Of a stretch of DNA of 64,000 bases, positions 1 to 15,183 are shown piece after piece. The position numbers and the translations under genes were made by a program. The stretch's first letter is position 1. The number at the start of each line of letters is the position of its first letter. The notes below the pieces were generated by a model, which saw nothing but the letters and a program-made list of their open reading frames with translations, was not told the DNA's origin and made no database searches. The stretch is taken from assembly GCA_949825025.1 (NCBI GenBank), contig OX463785.1, forward strand, positions 6,551,979 through 6,615,978. Direction: 5' to 3'. This DNA is from Siphlonurus alternatus. Taxonomy: Eukaryota > Arthropoda > Insecta > Ephemeroptera > Siphlonuridae.

Positions 1-344
1 TTGATTAACATGTAAACCTTAGCAAATTGACAAAAATTCTGAAATTTTTTTGAGAGGTAGATATTAGTGCCTAAAAGCCATAGAAAAAATTTCAAAACGA
101 TTTAACGAGCCGATTTTTTTTAATTAATTTTTTTAATTTTCAGCATAGGGCTTTCCCATGGAGAGCCAAACTAAAAAATTAATTTAAAAAATCGGCTCGT
201 TAAATGTTTTTGAAACTTTTGCTATGGCTTTTAGGCACTAATATCTGCCTCTCAAAAAAATTTCAGAATTTTTGTCAATTTGCTAAGGTTTACATGTTAA
301 TCAAAAGGGATTACGTCGAACAGCTGTTCGACGTTATCTCTACC
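1..344. mobile_element. TTAA-flanked foldback MITE, left end cut by window
   Basis: The two arms are inverted copies around a centre near position 150; both contain ATTAACATGTAAACC and the segment GCCTAAAAGCCATAG or its complement. The right end carries the 22-bp perfect palindrome ACGTCGAACAGCTG.. at 314-335, followed by GTTATCTCTACC and TTAA at 345-348. A full-length relative is at 40839-41231. The left terminus lies outside the window. Confidence 0.85.
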
Positions 345-707
345 TTAAATGGATTTAGGTGTTGTATTTTGTATTAAGTGATTACAGTATTAAGACCGTG
401 GAGACATTTTGGAGGATATTTTAATTTTCTGTGATATTTATATAAAAGTAGGGGTAGGGGGTAATGTTACAAATTTTTAGACTGGGGTATCAACCAAATA
501 CTCAAAACTTACACCCTTGATCCAAAACTCTACTACAGTAATTTCCTGAACCCGAGACTGTCTTGAACTTTGTGTATTGTTTGTGTATTTTGTCCTTTGA
601 CGTGTCTTACCCATGCATATAATGATTTATTTTTACTTGATATTAAAATATACATAAATGTATCTAAAATTAAACGAATAAAAGAAATTGAAATTTTCTC
701 TGCTCAG

Positions 708-1001
708 ATCCCAAACCCGCTGTTTGATCTTGCCGGGATAACATGCGGCCACTTTCTGGTGCCATTCTGGACTTTCTTCGGAGCTACCCTGATCGGCAAG
801 GCAGTAGTCAAGATGCACATCCAGAAATTGTTTGTCATCATAGCGTTCAATGAGCCCCTGCTGGAGGCCGCGGTGCTCATGCTGGGACGCATTCCCTACA
901 TTGGGCCTCGACTACAAGAACCCTTCAAGGAGTTCCTCGTACGTCAGAAGACAAAACTCCACCGCAAGACCGGATCCAGGACGCCAGGGGACGCTCCAGC
1001 C
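708..1001 (+). CDS. VMP1: VMP1 penultimate coding exon
   Basis: The acceptor is TTTTCTCTGCTCAG and the donor is GTGAGT at 1002. The exon holds 98 codons in phase 0 at both ends. The open frame continues about 46 codons upstream, but that stretch is AT-rich intron before the acceptor and has no family similarity. Confidence 0.93.
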
Positions 1002-2272
1002 GTGAGTTGTCCTCTTTCACTTCCACATTCTCGCAATGGAGTATCGACCTCAAAATTTTTATTGCAGAAATGAATAGAGGGTATCAAATTATCCTACTCT
1101 GAATTTTTTTCAATTTTTTTTTATGGTCCCAGAACTATTTTCAAATAATTATTACAGGTTCTGTAAGTTAAGTTGGCACCCCGGAATCTTTAGTGAAAAG
1201 CATAGAGCCTAGACGCCTATTGATGCTTCCAGGGGGCGTGGCCGCACTTTCAATAATTATTTAAAAATAGTTCCGTGACAAAAAAAAAAATCTGAAAAAA
1301 TTCAGAGTAGCATAATTTAGTACCCTCTATTCATTTCTGCAATAAATTTTTTCATGCAGGTTGTCTATTGTTAACTTTAGTGTACTGTATCCCGTCCTCA
1401 CTGGCAGATCTATAAGGGAAGAGGTCCTAAATAACAAGGAAGGTATCCCCTCTTTCCAACCTAGCGTAAGAATAAAATTGCAGCATTTACTGCTCTTGAT
1501 CCCAAATGAGAAAGATTTCCATTTGCATTGGTTGGAAGTGGAGTGTTTACTTCATGCTGTGTTTACTATACTTCATTGGGCTATGAAACTCAGTGATGTG
1601 AAATTCGCCCGAAGATTGGTCCGCGAATATGCGCATGCGAATATGCGCGAAAGATACTTTCAAGATGGCGGCCGCGCGCAATTAAAATCACGTGAGCACC
1701 TCGGCAGCCTGAAAGGCCGATTGCTTTGATTCCATGATTAATTAACTCTAATTTAATCCAAACACTAATTAAGCAAGGGATTATACCAAGAAAAATAAGA
1801 AAAGACTCTCTGTAGCATTTACTGTAGCTTTAACCAGTCTAAAATTGCTATTTTTGTGGCGGTAAAGTCAAATTTCAATATTCGCGAATATGCGCGCATA
1901 TGCGGCCGCAGATTGCCCGCGAATATGCGCGCATATTCGCCGCGAATATGCGAGGACTAACATTACTGATGAAACTTACAAATTAATGTCAGTGGTAAGA
2001 AAACCCTGAAAATTGTAACAAACCTTCCTAACACCGTGAAATTATTTTATAAAAAAATTGATGAATACATTATGTAACAGCATATTGTAAACATCACCAC
2101 AAATAATAGAGCTTTAAAAAGCACCCAAGTAGTTAGAGAAGTCATACAAAAATTCCTTTCCATGTTATGCCCTCAATTTTATTAATCTCAAGGTTGCATA
2201 ATCTGATTTTCACACTTTTCATTCATGTCATTTGATTTCAAGCAGTGATTCACATTGCATTTTCTTCCTGGC

Positions 2273-2305
<33 letters not shown>

Positions 2306-4832
2306 AATGAAACCAACCTGTCTCAGATATACCATAATTATTATGTGAATTAAGAATAGTTAGAAACTGTATTAATATTTTATTCAAAATTAAGGTACAT
2401 AACTTATCATTTTTCTTATCCCCCTCCCCTATATAATACAAAGTTATTCAAACTTATGGTTTATGAGTGTTCAATAAATAATTTTTGAAGAAAAGTTTTT
2501 AACCACTAAAATTAATTATAAAAAATGAATTCTTTATTGATAAAATGATAAGAGCTGTCATAGTGGCCTTTTTTTTTGGTGATTCACTTTTATTATTTTC
2601 CATGGAAGAAATCACATGTTAGAAGGTCCCATCCATAGCTAGTTTAATTGACTCCTTATTGATAAGTTGGTTCCATTGAATTCACAACTGAACTGTTGAC
2701 AATGGCTGGTTGGTTGGTATTTTGGGGCAATTGACACATTTTTGTCATGTATGCCCCCAATTGGCTCTTGCAATGGAGAAAAAGTAGGGTGAAAGTCTTC
2801 AAATTACCCACCTGTGTTTCTTATTTATGTCTCTTTTGGTTCAATATTCCTTACCAAAATCTTCTGCTCGTTGTTTGTAAACAAAGTAATGTCTGTCCAA
2901 TGAAGGGAATAACAAAATACAGTTGTTGATTTACATGTTAACTTAATGGAGTATCGACCACAATTTTTTTTTTTTTTTTATTTTTTTATTTATTTATTGC
3001 AGAAATGGCAGTGGCGTGCGGTGGGTTTAGCAGGCAGTAATGCGGCGGCAAAATTATGGGACTGGATACAGCAAAAGGGGGGTCCGGGGGGCGGAGCCCC
3101 CCGGATAGCCCGCCGCAGGCGAAACAAATTTTAAAAAGGGGGCGTGGCAGGCGACTTTTTAAGCATAAAAATAACACAAAAATATATTATATTTCGACGT
3201 TTTATACAATTCTAAAATCAATCACAAATAATTTTTTAAATCAATTTGTAAGACGAGTTAAATTTTTTGTCGGTAATGTCTTTTTTTATATCGATCGTAT
3301 GACAGTTATATAATATATTCATGATCGATCAGCACATAATTAATATATAATATAATTATTTTCACTAAAAACAATACGTATAATTTTTGTATTGTGATTC
3401 CGACTATGTACAGCTGCAATACGTGAAAAAAAAAATACGCATTTTATTCTCTGCAGTCAATTAAATTCTAATTGTGATCCGCGACGCGGATTGATCAGGA
3501 TAGCAGTCGATAAATCAATATTTTATTTTCTAAGATACGTAATTTCTTTCAAATAATTTGTTGTTTTGAAAGGTAAAGTCAATTTAAGAACATGAGTTTA
3601 ATCGTTTAAAATAATTATAGTGTGGATTTCATAATTGTGAAACTATATATTTGTTTTGCTTTAAAAATAAGAGATAAAGTTTTCGAATCTTATATTTTTT
3701 TCCCCGGCAGCATATAATTTACGATAATCCACGAGGCAAAAACATCGGCTCCTCGATCGTCGTCGCTCCCCTCCCTCAACTCCCTCCCAGGACTGAAGCT
3801 CGCCCCCACCTCCTAAATCGGTAGAAAGCTCAGCTTTTTCTTTGATGATAAAACTATACGAAAAAACGGGCGTGGGAGGGGAAATGTAGATTCATGCATG
3901 GGGAAAACAAAGCTGAGTGAGTCTACCGCTTTCATGCAAGAGGGCGTCTTTGCATTGCACCTCGAATTCATTTACGTTTTTGCGGTAAACGCTTCAATAA
4001 ATTCAAACGAAGATTTTCACATAGACAAAGATAAATTATTTTTTTTTTATTGAAATTTGACGTGATGAAATTGAAAAAGAAAATATTTATATTCTTTAAA
4101 GAAAGCTCAAATTTTCCCTAGATGCGCCGCATCCAACGCATTAATGGACCGCACGCCACTGAGAAATGGATAGAGCGTGCAAAGTTATTCTACCCTGATT
4201 TTTTTCAGATTTTTTAAAGCCCGGGAAGTATTTTTAAAAAATTATTGAAAATCCTTTTTGTGACTTCACGAGGCGGCAAGTCCTATCTATTTCTTAAGGC
4301 GCTGCGTCTCGTGATGTCACAAATAGAACTTACAATAATTTTTTTTAAAAATAGTTCCCCCGACTCTAAAAAAAATCAGGATAGCATAACTTTGCACCCT
4401 CTACCCTCTATCCATTTCTTCAATAAAAAAAATTGACGTTGACACTCCGTTATAAGGGAAAATGCCTGTAATTATGATAGTGGGCAAAATCAGGTACTAC
4501 TGTCAAAACCAAAAAGGTGTATCCTGGCCTCTCGTTATGGAACTTGTATGCTCTGCAAGGGTACACCTTTTTGGTTCTCACAGTACATCGTCCCATGATT
4601 AACAATGAAAAAAGCTTTATTGGACAGACATTATAAAATACGCTTGTTTAGCTCGTCACCAAAAATTGTTTGTTCTGTGCAGGAGGCGAGCTTGTTGGCG
4701 TCCTTGTTCGAGAAGTTCGTGCTGGCCATGGTACTCTACTTCGTGGTGTCCATCGTGAACTCGCTGGCCCAGGCGTACCACAAGCGATTGCACAAGCGTG
4801 CTCGGGGAGAGCCCAAGTTGGCACGCGACTGA
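708..4832 (+). CDS. VMP1: Vacuole membrane protein 1 (VMP1), C-terminal part of gene
   Basis: Two coding exons (708-1001 and 4683-4832, phase 0) encode the last 147 residues of VMP1, with the start outside the window. VMP1 is a multispanning ER protein of the VTT/DedA family. The family is known to scramble phospholipids and to be needed for autophagosome formation. The first exon carries the family's most conserved block, including [20 protein letters not shown], followed by hydrophobic membrane segments. The second has a final membrane helix ([20 protein letters not shown]) and a basic tail ending LARD. The intron of about 3.7 kb is filled with two MITE-1 copies, one split by an hAT-like element. 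The gene ends tail to tail with NDUFS8. Identification is by recalled family similarity and is very strong. Confidence 0.95.
1035..1370. mobile_element. MITE-1 copy A
   Basis: Terminal inverted repeats of about 80 bp contain TTGCAGAAATGAATAGAGGG on the left and its complement on the right (CCCTCTATTCATTTCTGCAA). The internal sequence is short and non-coding. It lies in the last VMP1 intron, 34 bp past the donor. Confidence 0.85.
1585..1965. repeat. CpG-rich cluster of GCGAATATGCGC words in VMP1 intron
   Basis: Variants of GCGAATATGCGC and its complement occur repeatedly at 1620-1660 and 1877-1952, in both orientations. The two clusters flank an AT-rich centre and form an imperfect inverted repeat. 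GCGCATGCG (NRF-1-like), AAGATGGCGGCCGC and CACGTGA also occur. It may be a degenerate palindromic transposon or a cis-regulatory cluster. Confidence 0.5.
2705..2766. repeat. Short repeat shared with 48207-48255
   Basis: The stretch around GGTTGGTATTTTGGGGCAAT.. with CATGTATGCCCC recurs almost unchanged at 48207-48255. Neither copy has clear inverted ends. It is probably a fragment of an undefined repeat. Confidence 0.55.
2944..4452. mobile_element. MITE-1 copy B, interrupted by an hAT-like element
   Basis: The left end is AATGGAGTATCGACC; the right end is its approximate complement GTTGACACTCCGTTAT. The inner motif TTGCAGAAATGG is split by the element at 3009-4161. With the insert and one 8-bp duplication removed, it is a roughly 350-bp palindromic MITE like copies A and D-G. 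Confidence 0.8.
3009..4161. mobile_element. Non-autonomous hAT-like DNA transposon with perfect 8-bp TSD
   Basis: The ends are CAGTGGCGTGCGGT and its exact complement ACCGCACGCCACTG. The flanking 8 bp AGAAATGG is identical on both sides (3001-3008 and 4162-4169). An 8-bp duplication with CAG..CTG termini is the hAT superfamily signature. No transposase frame is visible in 1153 bp, so the element depends on another copy for movement. Confidence 0.88.
4683..4832 (+). CDS. VMP1: VMP1 last coding exon and stop
   Basis: The acceptor is TTGTTCTGTGCAG. The exon holds 49 codons plus TGA at 4830-4832. The conserved sequence around [15 protein letters not shown] matches the family's C-terminal helix. 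Confidence 0.94.
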   Translation, partial: EASLLASLFEKFVLAMVLYFVVSIVNSLAQAYHKRLHKRARGEPKLARD

Positions 4833-5600
4833 GCACTCCCCCTCCCCCCCCCCCCTAGTCCAACTAGACAAAACGATCTGCACGGCAGATCTAAAACTCT
4901 GTCCCCACCACACCCCAACTGCCTGGCACTTCTTTTTTTTAGAACTTTTGATAACTTTTTGAACTTTTTTTGTTCATTACTATAAATTTACAGTCTTTTT
5001 TTAATAGAGTATAAAAAATATTAATGTTCATTTCAGCTTTAAATACAGGCAGATGGAAAAAATGTGGTGCATTGACTTAAGTGATTTTGTTGTTTTGTTT
5101 TTAATTTTATCATTTCTGTAATTATGCATATTATATATAAAAAAATAATAAGTGATGTAAGCTCAATTAATTTGGCCTATAAAAAAAATACATTTATCGG
5201 CTAATTCAATAATTTTTATTTTGAGTAGAGTAAATTATTGCGACTTAGTTTTCATGATTTCCTAAAAGGAACCATGTGTATTTAAAAAAATATAGGCAGC
5301 TTACTAGCTAGTTCTTGTTTTGTTTGAGTAATTTTTAAGACAAATAAATATTTGATAAGTTTAAAAATAATAAATAATAGTTCCAGCTGTATGAATGCCG
5401 TTCTCTTAAAAAAACAAATATTATTTAAAAACAAATGTAAACTTGTCGCAAATTTAAACCAAATTTTAATTCAAGCACATTTATTTTAGGTGTGAAACTA
5501 TTTTCTTTCTTTTTTCATTCACCCAAAATAAAAAATAAATTAGTAAATTTTAAGCAAATGTATAATTTACCCTCCCAATAAAGACAAATATTGATAATAT
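4833..5600 (+). other. VMP1: VMP1 3' untranslated region (inferred)
   Basis: The TGA is followed by a short C-tract and long AT-rich sequence. AATAAA at 5577-5582 is a plausible poly(A) signal, with others upstream around 5528-5538. The true end cannot be fixed without transcript data. Confidence 0.5.
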
Positions 5601-5861
5601 GGTGCCTGTATTTCAACCTTAGCAGTATAATGTCAAACTCTGCAATATTTGTATACACGAGGCTTATTTAAATGTTTTGTATTTGTGGAGATCCCACTTA
5701 ATTGTAAGTAAATGTGAACCATCATTGCAACATGTATTTGAATTGTAAGCACCCTATGTTGTGAGGTTGTCTCTTTTGGAACTCAATTTTATATCAATAA
5801 TTAAAAAAATAATAATATCTAGTATATTAAATTTAAGGAAAATAAATCATTTCGGTTGTGA

Positions 5862-6139
5862 TATATATTTTAAAGGAAAGGATAGGAATAACCAGCAAGG
5901 CCTTACAGATCGAGAAGTCACAGAAGGAGAAAATCTTGCGGTTACAGGTTCACTCGAAAAATAGTTAAATATCTACATTTTGAAGACGTTTTGCACCGTC
6001 TAGGTGCTTCATCAGTTCAGAGAGAAGTCTAATTTAACTATTTTTCGAGTGAACCTGTAACCGCAAGATTTTCTCTTTCTGACTTCTCGATCTGTAAGGC
6101 CTTGCTGGTTATTCCTATCCTTTCCTTTAAAATATATAT
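5862..6139. mobile_element. Penelope-like inverted-repeat fragment with hammerhead-like core, copy 1
   Basis: Arms of about 110 bp (AGGATAGGAATAACCAGCAA and its complement) face each other across an asymmetric centre. The minus strand of 5985-6015 reads CTGATGA-A-GCACC-TAGAC-GGTGC-AAAAC. Related copies are at 21428-21648 and 27550-27760. The Penelope assignment is inference. Confidence 0.6.
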
Positions 6140-6343
6140 AATAACTAGTAGAGTAATCTAAATAAATATACAGTAAAATTTAATAGTTTTAAATAATTTA
6201 ATAAAAATAAATAAACTTAAGGTTGTGATATTTTAATAAAAAAAAATATTATAATGATAAAACTTTTGCCAAATAAAATTAAACATTATTAAATTATGTA
6301 AAAGAAAAGCATTACTGTAATGTTAGTTACACTTACTATTTCA

Positions 6344-6653
6344 GGGTAAGATAATATACCCAATGTTAAAAAATTCCAACACATGTCAATTATGAAACAT
6401 ATTTTAAAATGTTTTCCTCTACATCCTCCATCAGTAGCTAAAATATCAGATTTACAGATTCGATCTAGTTTTTAAGTTATTGATTTATCAACTTTAAAAA
6501 TTTATAACTCGAAAACTACATCTGATTTGTATACCTGATATTTAAGCTACTGGTAGGGAATGTAAAGGAGAACATTTAAGATAGGTTTCATAATTTTCAT
6601 GTGGGATTTTTTTTTTTTTTTTTTTTTTTAACATTGGGCATGTTACCTTACCC
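6344..6653. mobile_element. Foldback MITE flanked by TTCA (TTAA family)
   Basis: The ends are GGGTAAGATAATATACCC and its near complement GGGCATGTTACCTTACCC. The four bases TTCA stand on both sides in direct orientation (6340-6343, 6654-6657). A direct rather than inverted flank shows that the four bases are the target duplication and not part of the terminal repeat. Confidence 0.8.
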
Positions 6654-7337
6654 TTCAAGAATCCCATAAAATAAAATGTAGTCCATAAGAAAACATTAGT
6701 TTTGCGACCTTGCATCTGAAAATCTTTCTAAAACTGTACATACTGTAGTTGATACTTGGACCTGACAATAGTTCAGTAATTTGTGCAGTATTTTTTACTA
6801 AGATATTTTGACACAATATTTTAGTACTGTACTTAAAAAAATATATTTTTTGTTGTCAAATGATTTGAGTTTTGCTGTGCAATTTTTTATAAACACATTG
6901 TTTTTGTGCTTGAATTCACGTGTGATAAGAATACAGAATAAGTAGATGAGTTCCATTTGATGACAACCACTGTAACTATTGTCGTTTCCTGATTTTAAAC
7001 ATTCCCTTTGTTTTAATAGTCTTTGTTTTAGTAAACGATATGTTATGTGTAATAAGCCTACAGCCAGGATTGTAAAAAATACAAATTGATAATTAATAAT
7101 AATAAAAACAGTATGTAGGACTGTAATTTTTGTTTTATAAATTATTTTAATAATTTCCCATCATTATATAAATTAAATAACACAAAATTAACAATGGAAT
7201 AATTTATTTAAGATGTAAACATCAATGAAAAACAGTATATCTACTGGGGTATACAGGAATTTTCAACAAAGAAACCTGTTTTTCTTTGTAGAAAACTTTT
7301 AACAGAAAATCCTAAGTATAATTTTTCTATTCCTAGG

Positions 7338-7716
7338 CCAAGATATCAGATCCCTGCTTCTCCCATCGCTTCAGATATCAGGCCAATGTTGGAGCATGCA
7401 GACCTGCTATCTTTCTTGATATCAGACTATCTGAGCATGCATAGTGATATCGTTTCCTCAGAATATAAGTGAATATTTGAGACTGACAGCTTCAAAACCA
7501 AATTTTTCTGATAAAGTCTACCTTTCAGGTGTTGTGATAAGGAATATAGCTCTTATCGAAAATTCAAAGAGCCAGTTTTGAAGCTGACGGTCTCATATTA
7601 TATGCTGCATGTACATAAGGTCCATAATTGCATCAAAACCTTGTGGTTTATACCACACTTATATTTCTGAGACGATGATTTGCATGTGGGAGGGAAGCGT
7701 CTGATATCTGGCAAAG
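7338..7716. repeat. Old degenerate palindrome (probable MITE)
   Basis: GATATCAGATCCCTGCTTC near the left is mirrored by a GAAGCGTCTGATATC stretch at the right. Inner blocks CTGACAGCTTCAAAAC and GTTTTGAAGCTGACGG are also complementary. Many mismatches suggest age. It lies between the VMP1 and NDUFS8 3' ends. Confidence 0.6.
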
Positions 7717-7912
7717 TAATAAAAAAACGCAGTCCTAATATTAATTTAGATACAAGAGGGAGTATTGACACAAGACTTAACGTACACTTTAATTTACAAA
7801 TTTTTATTACCAGATATTAATATGGTGCTAAAAATGCTATTGTGAATACCTCCAAAGGTCTAATCTTAGTCATTTGCATCCAAAATAACCATCCTCAAAA
7901 TATAAACAATTT

Positions 7913-7918
7913 TTTATT
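7913..7918 (-). terminator. NDUFS8: Candidate NDUFS8 poly(A) signal
   Basis: AATAAA on the minus strand lies about 60 bases past the stop codon. It is the first canonical signal downstream and implies a short 3' UTR. Confidence 0.6.
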
Positions 7919-7978
7919 TTCAACAAATGACCACAGACAGAGGACTGGTAGGGACGGGGGACTATGTTAAAGGACTGA

Positions 7979-12232
<4,254 letters not shown>

Positions 12233-12344
12233 GTTTTTTCTTCCAGATGTTCGAAATTAGGAGCGGGAGATTTTGAAATTGAAAAAAAATAATATTTTTT
12301 TTTTTGGAAATTAACAATTAACACATATTTTTTTTTTTTTAGTT

Positions 12345-12700
12345 TTTAATCAATTTTTTCTATTTACTAATTACATACTACTTTGAAACCCCGAACCTTC
12401 CGAAACCCTAACTTGAGCGTTTCGCGGGCTCTTCGATCTGGAACGAGGGCGGCCACGGCCTTGCAAATCCATCCCGGCATTTGCCTGCGGCTGAGGGAAA
12501 CGTGGAAACCTCAGCCAGGATGGACGCTATACAGCTTTTGTCAATGAACCAGAAGTGCAATGGTCCAAAGCCAGGGGAACCACATAGTGGTAAAGCGCAA
12601 CGTTTTACCCCTGGGTGGGAAACATGGTTTTTGTTGAAAATGGTCACCCATCCAACTACTAACCACGCGCGGCGTTGCTTGACTTCGGTGATCTGACGAG
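12345..12700 (-). mobile_element. 5S-rRNA-headed SINE (SINE3-like), full copy
   Basis: On the minus strand the element starts at 12700 with about 59 bases close to the 3' half of 5S rRNA (GATCACCGAAGTCAAGCAAC, then GTTAGTAGTTGGATGGGTGA), covering the internal Pol III control region. A unique body (GTTTCCCACCCAGGGGTAAA..) and a 3' part ending near AAAGTAGTATGTAATTAG follow. A copy lacking the 5S head is at 41798-42080. The first ~40 bases of 5S are missing here too. Confidence 0.85.
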
Positions 12701-14200
12701 ACACATATTTAGCTAATAATGCATGCTAATAATGAATGATTTTTATACAGGTTAATTTATTATTATTTCCAAGTAATAATTATAATTGTGTTACTTAATA
12801 TTTTTTTATGTTAATTTAAATTCCTTAACAATTTTTTAATGTTCTATTTGTGTGTGTTAATTATTATTTATTAATTTGTGCTGTGTGTATAATATAAGAT
12901 TTTTATGTAATATATAATATGTACACTGTATGCATATAAGAGTGTTCAATAAAAACTTTAATTAAAAAATTATACATTTATGATATTATCAAATATTTGT
13001 AATATAATAACTGCACAATAAAAGAAAATATTTTAAAAATTGCAACAAGATATATATATGACCTCTTTCACCTCTTTCTAGTTTCATTATCAATATATTA
13101 AATTGTGCTAATTTATTTTAAAGTTAAAAATAATGTTAATTAACAGATTACATCTCTGAGATTAATATATATACATATTGGCAAAATTGGAGACCCAGCG
13201 CAGGTCTCTGTTAGCAAGTAAAAAGTGAAAAAATAATAAAAATCTTAAACAAATTTAATTATTATTGATAAATAGAACAAAATCTCAAATTTTAAATGCC
13301 CATATTTTTTTAACGTACAATTAATGTACATATTATAATATTAATAATTATATATGCATGTAGCGTTTCAAATTAACTATAATAAATATATGGATGTCAG
13401 GAAATTCATTTTAAATAATTCACACAAAATTGTATAGTACTTTTCTCTGTTTATTTTTAGTACAAAAAAGAACCACATCGATTTTTTTTTTTTTAGTTGA
13501 TATAATGTATATAATTATGTTACATAATTATGAGATTATTAGGAATTCAAAGATATATTTTTATTATTATTATTATATGATAAAGGATAATATATAATCA
13601 CAATACAATCTCTACAAATCATTAAAGAGAATCATATTTACATATGACTAGAAAACAAAAATTATTGCTCCCTAGTTTGAATTTTTAATTAATTTTTTTT
13701 TAGGCTTGATTTTTCTTGTCCTTTCAATTTTCTTCTTATAATTAAAAAGCTACCAGCTGAATTGAAGTCTATTAATACATTTTACAATATCATTATTAAA
13801 TATACATACTGTAATCAAAACATTACAAAATAGTATGGCTGGTAATAAAAAAAAGTCTCATTTTCCAAATACATTAAATACTGAAAATAATAATAATACT
13901 TTCATTAATTCAATTTTCAGTTATTTTTTTACCCCTCAAATAATTATCAACAACAAAAAGTATTTACCGTAGCTTTATTTTATAATTTATATCGCAGGCT
14001 TTAAAAGCATGTTTTAACTACAGAATAAACGGCAAAACAAGTTTCATGAGATACTTATGAGAGAAGACGTATAATTTTCAGCTTTTTTAATCAAACAGGG
14101 GCCTCAGATGTAGATAATAAGAGTGCAAGTACAGTAATTCTCAATAAAAATGGGACAGTGCATGAGTGCTGACAGGCAACACTGTCTATTATCATGGAAA
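12701..14200. other. AT-rich intergenic stretch
   Basis: No coding signal, inverted repeat or RNA-like structure was recognised between the SINE and the KDM2 3' region. The stretch is full of A/T runs and short ATTA tracts. AATAAA on the minus strand at 13974-13979 could end the KDM2 transcript. Confidence 0.6.
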
Positions 14201-14208
14201 ACAAATGC

Positions 14209-14450
14209 TTATAGAAGGCTCAGGTTAACTTTCGTCGCTCCCCACCTTCGATAAAGACATGAACTGGATGTCGCTTTGGCCTGAGACAAAGCCGAGGGCA
14301 AGGCAGTGGAGGAGGGCTCAAGAGGAGGAGGAGGAGCAATGCCTGCAATGCACCTGCAAGGATTGCAAGGAACACAGTGAAGAAAACAATGAAACAAAAT
14401 ATGAATGGTTCAGTTTGTGACCTGGCCCTCCTTCCATCCCCTTCTCTCTG
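14209..14450 (-). other. GC-richer island downstream of KDM2, possible 3' UTR or alternative exon
   Basis: This 200-bp island stands out from its AT-rich surroundings. On the minus strand a good acceptor (TTCCTTGCAATCCTTGCAG) precedes a short frame rich in Pro and Ser. No KDM2 family similarity was seen after the leucine-rich repeats end at 15184, so it is most likely 3' UTR or an unrelated exon. Confidence 0.25.
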
Positions 14451-15183
14451 CTACTAGACTGATAAACCTTGACCCATCATGCAGAGCCCTCTGTCAATGG
14501 TGTCTTCAATTAAAATTACATGACGAAAGAGCTTGAGCTTTCTGTAAGAATTTTTTCAATGGTATTATTGTGGGCATGTAGGCGACTATGAGTAACCTAA
14601 TCTTCTGACGGTGTTGTTACTTAAGCTAAGTGAATGATGGTTCTACACTCCAGCATTGTGTGTCCCATTCTTATTTACCATAGCTGTACATGTGTCATCT
14701 TGTCTTGCTTGTGGAGTCGACTGTCAAATTAACACTGCGGAAATGTTCTGTGAGTAACCGTTACTCAGAGGTGTTGGCAACTTTCAGATATAAAGTTGGG
14801 TAAAAAAAATTGTTGTGACTCAATCCAAGCAGGATTTCAGTTTATCAGGGTACCAAAATAGGAATAATTTGAAGTATAATACATTAAAAATGCTACTTCA
14901 AGACAAGTAGATACCCAAAAGTATTAATTTATGTATAGAAGTGTGAGACTTAATAAAAATATATGGAGAGCGTTTTTTTTGTTGTGATGTTAAAATTTAA
15001 AAATCTGTACTAGATATTATCAGCAAATAAATGTAGTAGCGTCACAATTAGCCAAGAAAATTAAGATTACAAAATTCATAAGTGCAAATTTCTCTTATAG
15101 AGAAATAAATTTAAATGATTTTGCTTTGTTTAATGAAACTGTAATCTCTCCTTAAAAACATGAACTATTAATCGGAAATAACT

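Noticed and set aside
570..707. N-terminal extension of the VMP1 open frame (46 codons)
   Set aside because: AT-rich sequence before a good acceptor; no similarity to VMP1, so it is intron.
12408..12704. A 98-codon minus-strand frame near the NDUFS8 start
   Set aside because: It is the 5S-headed SINE read through; the same body recurs at 41798-42065 with another frame.
14209..14397. An additional last coding exon of KDM2
   Set aside because: Exon 14 already ends with a stop after the final leucine-rich repeat, as in the family; no conserved sequence follows.
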